A DNA stretch of 64,000 nt from Streptomyces fodineus (GTDB taxonomy: Bacteria > Actinomycetota > Actinomycetes > Streptomycetales > Streptomycetaceae). The position numbers and the translations under genes were made by a program. This document shows, in pieces, positions 44,974 through 53,087 of the stretch (positions within the stretch are counted from its first letter, which is position 1; every line of letters begins with the position of its first letter). The notes beneath the pieces were generated by a model that saw only the letters and a program-made list of their open reading frames with translations, had not been told where the DNA came from and did no database searches. The stretch spans positions 8,556,001 to 8,620,000 of the forward strand of contig NZ_CP017248.1 in NCBI RefSeq assembly GCF_001735805.1, given 5' to 3'.

Positions 44974-46470
44974 ATGAACCGCACACGCACGAACGACCGC
45001 TTCGCCCGCACCGGTAACGGCAGTACCGACTCCGGCAGGGGCGGCAGCCGATTCGGCTCGTCGGCCAGGAGCCGCTCCGGCGGGCCGAGCCGCTCCGGTG
45101 GTTACGGCCGCGGGCCCGCCGCGGTCCAGGGGGAGTTCGCGCTGCCCAGGACGATCACACCCGCGCTTCCCGCCGCAGAGCGCTTCGCCGATCTCGACAT
45201 GCCCGGGGCACTGCTGGCTGCGCTCGGCTCACAAGGCGTGACCGTGCCCTTCCCGATCCAGGCCGCGACCCTGCCGAATTCCCTCGCCGGCCGGGACGTA
45301 CTGGGCCGTGGCCGCACCGGCTCCGGCAAGACCCTCGCTTTCGGGCTGGCGCTGCTGGCCCGTACGGCCGGGCAGCGCGCCGAGGCCAGGCAGCCGCTGG
45401 GGCTGATCCTCGTACCCACGCGTGAACTGGCGCAGCAGGTCACCGATGCGCTCGCCCCGTACGCCCGTTCCGTGAGGCTGCGGCTGGCCACGGTGGTGGG
45501 CGGAATGCCGATCAGCAGGCAGACGAGCGCGCTGCGCGGTGGCGCCGAGGTCGTCGTCGCCACGCCGGGACGCCTCAAAGACCTCATCGATCGTGGCGAG
45601 TGCCGGCTGAACCAGGTTTCCATCACCGTCCTCGACGAGGCCGACCAGATGGCCGACATGGGCTTCATGCCGCAGGTCACCGCCCTCCTCGACCAGGTCC
45701 GCCCCGAAGGGCAGCGCATGCTGTTCTCCGCCACTCTCGACCGCAACGTCGACCTGCTCGTGCGCCGCTACCTCAGCGACCCCGTCGTGCACTCCGTCGA
45801 CCCCTCGGCCGGCGCGGTCACGACGATGGAGCACCACGTGCTCCACGTTCACGGCGCCGACAAGCACACGGCCACCACCCAGATTGCCGCACGCGACGGC
45901 CGCGTGATCATGTTCCTCGACACCAAGCACGGCGTCGACGGCCTTACCGAGCACCTCCTGAACAGCGGGGTACGGGCCGCCGCCCTGCACGGCGGGAAGT
46001 CGCAGCCGCAGCGCACCCGCACGCTGGCACAGTTCAAGAGCGGGCACGTCAACGTACTGGTAGCGACCAATGTTGCGGCGCGCGGCATCCACGTCGACAA
46101 CCTCGACCTCGTCGTCAACGTCGACCCGCCGACCGACCACAAGGACTACCTCCACCGCGGCGGCCGTACCGCTCGCGCAGGAGAGTCCGGCAGTGTCGTC
46201 ACCCTGGTCACCCCCAACCAGCGCCACGCCCTGACTCGCCTCATGGCAGCGGCCGGCATCGTCCCGCAGACCACCCGGGTCCGCGCCGGCGAAGAGGCCC
46301 TGCACCGCATCACCGGCGCCCAGGCACCCTCCGGCATCCCGGTCGTCATCACCGCACCGGTGGTCGAACGCCCCAAGAAGCGCGGCGCCACCTCACGCGG
46401 CCGACGCCGCCCCGTCTCGGCGGCCCGCCGTGCGCCCGTACGGCAGTCCACCGCGGGAGCGGCTGTATAG
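44974..46470 (+). CDS. DEAD-box ATP-dependent RNA helicase
   Basis: About 498 residues; ATG 44974 follows GAGGAAGG. A basic Arg/Gly/Ser-rich N-tail of ~50 residues precedes the helicase core. Visible motifs are Q motif (VPFPIQAATLP), I GRTGSGKT near residue 113, Ia PTRELAQQ, II DEAD near 221, III SAT near 252, V ATNVAARGIHV and VI HRGGRTARAG near 394. The C-tail is basic (RPKKRGATSRGRRR). It unwinds structured RNA, and pairing with a csp gene indicates cold adaptation and mRNA or ribosome remodelling. The gene order csp-helicase-CBS protein recurs in Streptomyces. Confidence 0.95.
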   Translation: MNRTRTNDRFARTGNGSTDSGRGGSRFGSSARSRSGGPSRSGGYGRGPAAVQGEFALPRTITPALPAAERFADLDMPGALLAALGSQGVTVPFPIQAATLPNSLAGRDVLGRGRTGSGKTLAFGLALLARTAGQRAEARQPLGLILVPTRELAQQVTDALAPYARSVRLRLATVVGGMPISRQTSALRGGAEVVVATPGRLKDLIDRGECRLNQVSITVLDEADQMADMGFMPQVTALLDQVRPEGQRMLFSATLDRNVDLLVRRYLSDPVVHSVDPSAGAVTTMEHHVLHVHGADKHTATTQIAARDGRVIMFLDTKHGVDGLTEHLLNSGVRAAALHGGKSQPQRTRTLAQFKSGHVNVLVATNVAARGIHVDNLDLVVNVDPPTDHKDYLHRGGRTARAGESGSVVTLVTPNQRHALTRLMAAAGIVPQTTRVRAGEEALHRITGAQAPSGIPVVITAPVVERPKKRGATSRGRRRPVSAARRAPVRQSTAGAAV

Positions 46471-46515
46471 AACCTTCGTGATCAGGAAGCCGGCCAACTC
46501 CGCAGGAGGCACCCT

Positions 46516-46920
46516 TTGACGCTGGACCAGACGCAGTTCCGCCCGGCGAGCGCCCACCCCGCGCACGGCACGGTGGCCGACACCATGGGCACGGCCGGAC
46601 CGCAGGTCTGGGAGGACATGACCGTGGAGGTGGCACTGTCCGTGATGACCGCCGCCCGTACAGGTCATCTGGCGGTCTGCGACGAGGACGGTCTGCGCAC
46701 CGGCCTGGTCACCCGGGCCGGGCTCACGGCCGTTCGTGACGGCTCCGGATACACGGACCGGATCCGCCTGCGGGACATCGCCGACGTCATCGGGCCCTTC
46801 GCCCCACCGCTGACCACTCGGGCCGAAGCCGAACGTGCGATGCGCTGCCGCTGGCTCGGGGCCGCGCCCGTGGCCGACGAACACGGCAACGCTCTGAGCG
46901 CCCTCGCCCTTTCCCGCTGA
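46516..46920 (+). CDS. CBS-domain-like protein of the cold-shock cluster
   Basis: About 134 residues starting with TTG 46516, preceded by GCAGGAGG at a suitable distance. Two diverged CBS-like halves are visible: VALSVMTAARTGHLAVCDED through GLVTRAGL, and AERAMRCRWLGAAPVADEHG. CBS pairs bind adenosine nucleotides and regulate partners. It is 45 bases downstream of the helicase and probably co-transcribed. Confidence 0.65.
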   Translation: MTLDQTQFRPASAHPAHGTVADTMGTAGPQVWEDMTVEVALSVMTAARTGHLAVCDEDGLRTGLVTRAGLTAVRDGSGYTDRIRLRDIADVIGPFAPPLTTRAEAERAMRCRWLGAAPVADEHGNALSALALSR

Positions 46921-46969
46921 ACCGCCCTCACCCCACCCGGCCCCGTCTTCTCGTCTCCCTGGAGGCATC

Positions 46970-47296
46970 ATGCGCTGTGTCATCGCCCGCTTCCCGTTCG
47001 ACCTGACCAAGAGCGGCGTGGTGGAATCGATGAAAGGCGTCAGACCCGAGCCGGTCACCGGTGAGTTTGTCATCATCGGACGACGCCACTACCCCGCCAA
47101 GCAGATCGGCCAGGTCATCACCCGCCAGGACCGCCGTGATTTCAGCACCGGCGAAGTCCTCAGGGCCATGACCCAACTCGGCTTCACCTGCCGCACCCGC
47201 CCCGCCGCCGCAACCGCGCCCATGGCCGGCCCGTACCAGCGGGCGTCCGCAACGCTCGGTGCTCCCCCTGTCCGCCTGACATACGGACAGGTGTGA
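46970..47296 (+). CDS. Small conserved protein of the cold-shock cluster
   Basis: About 108 residues; CTGGAGG precedes ATG 46970. The first ~75 residues are compact (MRCVIARFPFDLTKSGVVES, GEFVIIGRRHYPAKQIGQVI, LRAMTQLGF); the tail is variable. Similar proteins follow csp/helicase genes in Streptomyces, but I know of no assigned function. It is probably the last gene of the operon, since a hairpin follows at once. Confidence 0.65.
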   Translation: MRCVIARFPFDLTKSGVVESMKGVRPEPVTGEFVIIGRRHYPAKQIGQVITRQDRRDFSTGEVLRAMTQLGFTCRTRPAAATAPMAGPYQRASATLGAPPVRLTYGQV

Positions 47297-47307
47297 GCCG
47301 AACCGAG

Positions 47308-47347
47308 CAGTGAGCCCGACCGGCGTGTGCCGGGCGAGCCCTCACTG
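47308..47347 (+). terminator. Hairpin ending the cold-shock operon
   Basis: CAGTGAG (47308-47314) pairs with CTCACTG (47341-47347), with further pairing inside (GCCCG/CGGGC, GGC/GCC). No T-run follows. Confidence 0.6.
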
Positions 47348-47835
47348 TGTGCCGTGTCCTGGTGGGTCAGTGGCCGGAGTAGCTGAAGTCGCCCACGGTC
47401 CAGGCACTGACGTCCTCGATCGCAACGCGGTACATCCCGCCCGTCTCCGGAACTCCCACGACGCCCTGCAGGATCCGGGCGACGTGGAAATGTAGATGGG
47501 CGTTGGACGGCGTAGACCACGCGCCCGCGCTGTAGAGGAGACCGCCGGTCACTGCCAGGGTGACCACGGCCGCACAGGGACCATGGCGGCAGCCATGATG
47601 CGATCCGCCGGGGAGACCGGCTACGGCGTCCCCAGACACCACTTCCCGTCCTGTCTCGTTCTTCTGGGCATCATCGGCAACCATCCGATCAAGTAAGAGC
47701 CTGCCCGTGACAGCGTCCCTCAAGGTCGGTCTCGCCACCAACTGGGCCCGCGGAAGCCGTGTAAGCCGCCTTGCCATGGGAAGGATCAAGGTTTCCGAGC
47801 GCGTATCTCCGCCCACCTACGCCCAAGGACCGCCG
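47348..47835. other. Gap with only weak minus-strand coding potential
   Basis: A 149-codon minus-strand frame (47816-47367) ends MYRVAIEDVSAWTVGDFSYS and may contain a fragment of a real protein, but its first half is low-complexity and no family is recognised. Confidence 0.25.
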
Positions 47836-48396
47836 ATGCTTCCCGAGTTCCCCTCCCACGCATCCGCCCCCCTCGCAGATCAGCTGGAACAAAGATTGGG
47901 GCTGCCCTCACAATTCGAAACCGGCCGTTTCGACGTGGAGCGTGTCGCCGGCATAGCGGTCCTCGCGGCCGCCCACTCCGATGGCTACGCGGCCACCGCG
48001 CATCTCCTCGGACTACTGGCCGCGCTCCCCGCCCCCTCCGACGCAGGAGAACCCTTTTGGTCGAACCTGTGGAGATCCTCGGGCACCGCCTACCTGCTGC
48101 CGACCAATATCAAGGACCTGATACTGCGTTCGCTGGCCGGAAAGGGAACCGGTCTGGCCGGACAGATCCTCTCGGCCGTAGACGAGATGACGCCTCCCCA
48201 GCGCGTTGCGGCCGCAGAGGTGATCGGCCAGGCGCTCGCCGAGTCCGACCACCTCCCTGATCTCAAAGCACAGGTCATCGGCGAACTGTGGCTCCGGGAC
48301 CTGGAACTCACCGCCTGGCGCGTTCTTCACGCGGGCCACAAGTCGCCCGATGCGGCCGGACGTAACGCCTTCATCGAAGTATGGACGAGTGTCTGA
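47836..48396 (+). CDS. Hypothetical protein
   Basis: About 186 residues from ATG 47836 (MLPEFPSHASAPLADQLEQR), preceded by AAGGAC; a GTG at 47707 in the same frame would add 43 low-complexity residues. The protein looks largely helical, with Leu/Ala-rich repeats (VAGIAVLAAAHSDGYAATAH, RVAAAEVIGQALAESDH) suggesting a small alpha-solenoid-like fold. No motif or family is recognised. It lies just inside repeat C. Confidence 0.5.
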   Translation: MLPEFPSHASAPLADQLEQRLGLPSQFETGRFDVERVAGIAVLAAAHSDGYAATAHLLGLLAALPAPSDAGEPFWSNLWRSSGTAYLLPTNIKDLILRSLAGKGTGLAGQILSAVDEMTPPQRVAAAEVIGQALAESDHLPDLKAQVIGELWLRDLELTAWRVLHAGHKSPDAAGRNAFIEVWTSV

Positions 48397-48540
48397 CTCC
48401 GGCCGAGCCGGCACACGCAAGCATCCGAATCCATTCGGGACGCCCATTCGACGCTCAGGCCGCCTCACAGCCCGTGCCCAAGGCAGGAAAACGCCATGTG
48501 GCCTGCACATTCTCCCGTCCGCATACCTTGTGACCTGTTT

Positions 48541-48715
48541 CCGATGACGCATCACGTGGAGTGCGTGGCGGTGCTTGAGCCGGTCGCGAAGGGCTCCTGA
48601 CCTGCGGCTTTGTGTGTGCGCATTATGTGCGGTGTGGGCGTTACAGGCGATATCTTGACGCTGAAATGACGATCGTGACGCTCAATTGACGCTCGTTCTG
48701 ATGGGGTGTCAGGTT
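48541..48715 (+). repeat. Long imperfect direct repeat, copy C
   Basis: Opens CCGATGACGCATCACGTGGA, then GTGCGTGGCGG, GAGCCGGTCGCGAAGGGCTC, CTGACCTGCGGCTTTG, and ends with TGACGCTCAATTGACGC (48676-48692), CTCGTTCTGATGGGGTG. It matches copy B block by block. Confidence 0.6.
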
Positions 48716-49108
48716 AACTGAAGCGCAGGTGATGAGCGCTGCCTCGATCGCCTGTACATCGACGGGCGGGAGTGCTTCATCATCCAGTGCGGGCTGCCAC
48801 GTACGAGCGGATCGGGGAGCTGACCCGCTCCTGCGTGCGGCGTTCCCGGCTCGTAGTTCCCCCGTCGGGATGGTGGGATGTGAATCCCCAATCCCTTTGT
48901 CCCGAATGAGGTTCGGGTGGAGAGCCTGCCAGCCTAGATCACGTTTCTCCAGGTCAGACGGACGGACTCGGTTGGTGTCGCGGGGCCTGGAAGGGCTTCG
49001 GGGAGCGGGTCGGCTCCCAGATGGCTCCCAGCCGACGGCCGCTGAAGCTGCTTGCCCCGCCGTATTGGTCGCGCCGGATCCGGGGTGCGCGACGCTCGTC
49101 CGGAGGTC
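48716..49108. other. Gap without supported gene
   Basis: Short frames only. Just after repeat C a frame reads DERCLDRLYIDGRECFIIQC, which is codon-biased but unassignable. Confidence 0.3.
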
Positions 49109-49785
49109 TCAGATCACCGTCGAGGGAGCGTGCTTGTTCAGGTAACTCTTGAAGGTCTTCCTGATCTCCGCCTGGAGATAGCCTGCCTGCGGTGAGTGGG
49201 GCACCACGTCGGGCTCGAAGCCTCTCTTTCGGGCATCGAGGTACCGCACGATGCTCGACGATCTGGTGTTGGCGACGAAGAGTTCGTTCTGGGTGCGGAT
49301 GTCGGCGCGCAGTCCCTCGAAGTTCCGCGCAAGGCCGATGCCGAGGGTGGGTAGTACTTGCACTCGACGATGAGGACGCTCTGACTGCCTCGTGGTGCGA
49401 TGCCTTGCGCTCGGCTCAGAGCGGCTTCCTCGGCCGGTAGCACCAGCACGTCGCACTCGTGAAGGACGCCCGACGAGCCGGTCACGTAGACGCCTAGGTG
49501 GACTTCAAGGGCGGGAGCTCCCTCGAACTCGATCACGGCGTGGGTGAAGGGCTGGCTGTTGCTGTACAGGTGACCAGGCCCCGTACGGAAGACGAGGTTG
49601 CTGGCCTTCGCCCCGTAGACGTCTTCGTAGGTGACAGTGGCGCCATGCCGACTCGCGGTCGCGACGATCAGAGAGAAGATGAAGCCCTCGTAGACGTCGG
49701 ACGGCTTCGAAGCGGAGTCGTACGACACCGTCCCCGCAGCCAGAAGGCTCTTGATCTCGTTGACCAGGTGATCGACCGTGCTCAA
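49109..49785 (-). pseudogene. PD-(D/E)XK nuclease-like protein, frameshifted near residue 146
   Basis: TTG start at 49785 overlaps the previous stop as TTGA; GAGG precedes it. Residues 1-~145 (VYEGFIFSLIVATASRHGAT, then LEVHLGVYVTGSSG, HECDVLVLP and SVLIVECKYY) carry the D ... ExK pattern of PD-(D/E)XK nucleases. One base missing at 49349-49351 (C3 on the coding strand) then shifts the frame, and PTLGIGLARNFEGLRADIRT with FVANTRSSSIVRYLDARKRG follows to the stop at 49109. Corrected length is ~225 residues. Third gene of a three-gene minus-strand operon. Confidence 0.6.
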
Positions 49786-50342
49786 CTGGCTACCTCCCCC
49801 GTCACTTCGGCCAGTAGTTGACTGACGCGTGTACGTTGCTCAGTCGGTACCCGATCTCCCCGGAACTCAGTTCGGCTGCGACGCGATCGAGTACTTTCGT
49901 CCGGCTCGAATACGACCCCCTCAACCATGCTTCGGCTGCCGGCGTCGCCCTCGGGCTCGGACCGAAGCGTCTTCAGCACCTCCAGTTCCATTTCAGGCAG
50001 GTCGACGAGCACGCGCTTTACCGCATCGAGAAGGAGCTGCACACGTTCTTCGTCTGTCATGGCTCGCGTGGCGATGACCAACGTCCCTCCCTTGCGCGAT
50101 GACTCGTACTCTCCGAGGCCAAGCATGCTGCGGTCCACGACCTCGTATCGAGCCGCTGCCGCCGCCCGACTCGTGGCAGGGGAGTCATCGCCGCGGCGCT
50201 GCTGGCGTCGGCGGAGGATCTTCTCCTCAGGTACTCCTGCGGCGATTGCCGCGTCGACATCGTCGAGCACCCAACTCAGGGTGGTGTCTTGCAGCGCTTC
50301 GCGGAGCTGCTGTTCCAAACGGCGCAGTTCGAACGGGTTCAT
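49782..50342 (-). CDS. Hypothetical protein, middle gene of nuclease operon
   Basis: About 186 residues; GAGGGGGAC precedes ATG 50342. The predicted structure is helical with charged segments (FELRRLEQQLREALQDTTLS, EERVQLLLDAVKRVLVDLPE) and an Arg-rich tail. No catalytic motif is visible. It could be a DNA-binding or adaptor subunit for the flanking nuclease-like proteins; that role rests only on operon position and the 4-base overlap with the next gene. Confidence 0.6.
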   Translation of the reverse strand: MNPFELRRLEQQLREALQDTTLSWVLDDVDAAIAAGVPEEKILRRRQQRRGDDSPATSRAAAAARYEVVDRSMLGLGEYESSRKGGTLVIATRAMTDEERVQLLLDAVKRVLVDLPEMELEVLKTLRSEPEGDAGSRSMVEGVVFEPDESTRSRRSRTEFRGDRVPTEQRTRVSQLLAEVTGEVAS

Positions 50343-50425
50343 GTCCCCCTCGCATCAGTAGCCTTTGTCTGAAGTAGCCGGTCCCTTCGCGGATCTTCCC
50401 CGAGCTGTGTTCGAAGGAACCGTGG

Positions 50426-51826
50426 TCAGCAGTCCAGCAGACTCCGAAGCGCCTCAACCGAAAGGCGGGCTTCCGGGGCGGCAGCTCCATCGTCGAATCG
50501 CACACCCTCACCCACCAGGACATCCGCAGGTGCGTCCGTGCGGGATGGATCGGTCCACTGGAAGCCTGCGCTGACGCGACCGGATGCAGTGAGGACCCGC
50601 CACGCGTTGGGGCACTGGTCGCAGGTGGCCAGGTGGGTGCCGACGGGAACAGCGTGGCTGCCGATAACGGACGCCACGTCGCCGTAGGTGGTCCACCGCC
50701 CGGGCGGGATGGCCCCCAGCAGGGTGTGGAGGCTCGTCCAGTCCTTGCGGGCGCCACTGAGTTGCTTTGCCAGGTCCGCGAGGCTGGACCCTGCCAACGC
50801 CGACCATTCATCAGGATCAACCGTGGTCGGGACTTCATTGGTGTTGACCTCCCACCAGGTCGTCCCCTGTATTCCGTCAGGTGTCCGGCCGGTCACCCTC
50901 TTGAAGATGTGGTTGGCCAGTCCGGTCGGCGTGTACGGCATGCCGTCGGAACCCCAGGTAAGAGGTTTGGCTGTGTTGTTGTTCCAGATGGCCGTAGCGC
51001 GCTCGTCATCCTCGCCCGCCCAGGCAACGATGGCCTCGCGGATGGATTGCGGAGCGCCGTGCCTCGGCGTCAACCGCAGTCTTGTCCCGTCCGGCAACAG
51101 GCCAGCGGCGACGAGAACATGAGCGGCGTTGCGGGCCCGGGAGCGCTCTTCCAGTTTTTTGGCGGCGGCCTTGGCCTCGACCCGGGCAGGGGCGAGGGTA
51201 AACTCCTCCACTTCCGGTGTCGGATAGACCTTGGTGAAGCCGACAACGAGGTGGCCTTCCACCTTACACAGACCCACCTGGACGAGGTCGATGTCAAGGT
51301 TCATCTCCGACAGCCACACCACGGTGTGAGTCACCTGCTTGGGGAAGTCAGCAGCGATGATCACCTGCCGGGGGCGCTGGAGCAGTTCCGGACTCCAGTC
51401 TCCGTCCACATGGTCGAGGAGACGCTGCCTGCACGCGTCGAGTTCGACTGCCTGGCCTCTGCCGGTCAGGAAGTCGCGGTGTGCCTGTGCCAAGGTGTCG
51501 AGGTCGAACCGGGACACGAGGGCGGCGTAGGTGATCGCCTGGAGATGTACGTCCCGGTCGGCCGTTCCCCGCTTCAGCTCGACCACCACGAGGCGGCCGG
51601 TGGCGTCCAGCCCGAGGACGTCCAGTCGATCCCGTGCCGGAACACCGTCAGTGTCGGCCCACCGGTCGAACTCCGCGGTGATCACGAGTACTGAATCGCC
51701 CAAGACCTGAGGGTTGTCGATCACCCACTCCTGTAGGTGTTTCCGTTCGAGGAGCCCCTCTGTAGCTAGCGCGGTTGGTGGGATCGGTGTTGCCGACCGG
51801 CCCGCAACGGCGAAGAGATGATCCAT
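50426..51826 (-). CDS. Fusion: PD-(D/E)XK nuclease domain, RAMA-like region and alkyltransferase-like (ATL) domain
   Basis: About 466 residues; GAGGGGGAG precedes ATG 51826. Residues ~30-200 hold a DUF91/NucS-like nuclease core: RLDVLGLDATGRLVVVELKR, the D ... ExK pattern, near residue 70. Residues ~245-340 (LPDGTRLRLTPRHGAP, then YTPTGLANHIFKRVTGR, IQGTTWWEV) resemble RAMA domains found with DNA methylases. The last ~100 residues are an O6-alkylguanine-alkyltransferase-type DNA-binding domain: IPPGRWTTYGDVASVIGSHA and CPNAWRVLTASG. The acceptor motif PCHR is replaced by CPNAWR, so it resembles non-catalytic ATL proteins that recognise modified guanine. A nuclease targeted to modified DNA is inferred; it could serve repair or defence. 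Confidence 0.7.
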   Translation of the reverse strand: MDHLFAVAGRSATPIPPTALATEGLLERKHLQEWVIDNPQVLGDSVLVITAEFDRWADTDGVPARDRLDVLGLDATGRLVVVELKRGTADRDVHLQAITYAALVSRFDLDTLAQAHRDFLTGRGQAVELDACRQRLLDHVDGDWSPELLQRPRQVIIAADFPKQVTHTVVWLSEMNLDIDLVQVGLCKVEGHLVVGFTKVYPTPEVEEFTLAPARVEAKAAAKKLEERSRARNAAHVLVAAGLLPDGTRLRLTPRHGAPQSIREAIVAWAGEDDERATAIWNNNTAKPLTWGSDGMPYTPTGLANHIFKRVTGRTPDGIQGTTWWEVNTNEVPTTVDPDEWSALAGSSLADLAKQLSGARKDWTSLHTLLGAIPPGRWTTYGDVASVIGSHAVPVGTHLATCDQCPNAWRVLTASGRVSAGFQWTDPSRTDAPADVLVGEGVRFDDGAAAPEARLSVEALRSLLDC

Positions 51827-52028
51827 AAGCTCCCCCTCATGCGCCCAGCAATGTCGGATCGGGCGCCCAGAGCCTATGCGCAGGTAGCCCCCTGGGCAGT
51901 CGGTTTCTCGGGATTGGACGGGGTCCCGGTTGGTCTCATGTGGCCGGATGATTCTCGGGGCAGGCCAGCTCGCAAGTAGCCTGCAGGGAGTCGTGACTTG
52001 AGCAGCTGGCGCGTGTCCCGAAGCCTTC

Positions 52029-52751
52029 CTATGTCCGACCGGAGAGATCGTCCAGCAGAAGGTCGAGGGTGACCTCCTCATGGAGTGCGACCCCGAGAGC
52101 GGTCATCGCAGGGGCGAGAGCCGGATCCCAGGACGCGCTGACGGGCTGGCCGTCGAGCGGCAGTTGAGGGATCCCCTCTGCCTGGCTGCGAGCGGTCAGG
52201 TGTTCGTAGTCCTCGGCGCCCATGCGCCATGGCTGGGCACCGTAACGGCGGATGATCCGGTTCGCTAGAGCTATGCCCGGCCAGTCGAAGTCGCCGTGGT
52301 ACGCGAAACGGCAGCCGGTGGCGGCGAGGGCGTCGAGGAGGGCGAGGACCACCGTGGCAGCGCTGCCGGAGGTGCATACCAGGGCATGGACGCAGGCAGC
52401 GTCCGCCGCAGCCTCCACTACGCGCGGGTTCTCACAGATGTGGATCACCGTCCCGGCAGGTAGTTGCAGCTGCAGATCGTGCAAGTCCCGGGAGGTGAGG
52501 TGGGCTTCGGCGTGATGGTCTGCCCGCTCTCGCAGGGCCTGTTCCCGCCAGCCCCCGCCGACGGGCCGCAGCCCGTAGGCCAGCACTGTGCTGGAGACCT
52601 CGTCCGGTGTGACGGACACCAGCCGCCAAAGTGCGCGCCGGCCGGCCGCGTCGCCGGGAAATTCGGTGCCGTGGGCGAGGGCGATGCCACGTTGGACGAG
52701 GCGCGGGAGCCAGGTGCCGTCGTCCAGGCCGTGCGCGGACCCGGTCGCCAT
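52029..52751 (-). pseudogene. Truncated JetD-like protein (DUF2399/TIGR02679, Wadjet-type)
   Basis: The frame from 52751 covers ~240 residues containing GTVIHICENPRVVEAAADAA, ALVCTSGSAATVVLALLDAL and FAYHGDFDWPGIALANRIIR, the conserved toprim-like C-terminal half of DUF2399 proteins. These belong to four-gene SMC-like anti-plasmid (Wadjet) loci. The N-terminal ~150 residues are missing, because the sequence upstream switches to a methyltransferase fragment on the other strand. None of the three partner genes is present. A nonfunctional leftover of a defence locus. Confidence 0.65.
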
Positions 52752-52761
52752 GGCGGCGAGT

Positions 52762-52997
52762 TCTCCTCGGCCTCGGGTGACACGATTTGCCGCGCGTTCC
52801 ACTGGCTCGACCAGACCGCCGTCCTGGCCCGCCTGGACGATCAGGTCGCGCCCGACGGCGTCGTCGCCATCTTCGGCGACCGGCTGCCGGAATTCGAGAC
52901 CGCAGTCAAGGAGCGGCTCGCGGACTTCAGCGAGGACGACACCTGCCCGGAGGAGAACGAGTTTCTGATCCGCTTCGGGCGGCGGAGCGGGAGGTGA
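52762..52997 (+). pseudogene. C-terminal fragment of a SAM-dependent methyltransferase
   Basis: The plus-strand frame reads FSSASGDTICRAFHWLDQTA, VLARLDDQVAPDGVVAIFGD and ENEFLIRFGRRSGR before TGA at 52997. The AFHWLD plus L.pGG/dGv-type strand is typical of the second half of class I methyltransferases (Methyltransf_11). The SAM-binding first half is absent. Confidence 0.5.
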
Positions 52998-53074
52998 GTG
53001 CGACAGCACGAGACGTGTTTGAAACAGGGGCGATCATGGACTTGTGCAAGATGCCCTATCGAGGTCACCGTGCT

Positions 53075-53080
53075 TAGGGT
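53075..53080 (+). promoter_or_regulatory. -10 element TAGGGT of leaderless oxidase promoter
   Basis: TAGGGT, seven bases, then ATG at 53088; no ribosome-binding site. Confidence 0.5.
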
Positions 53081-53087
53081 CAGGTTC

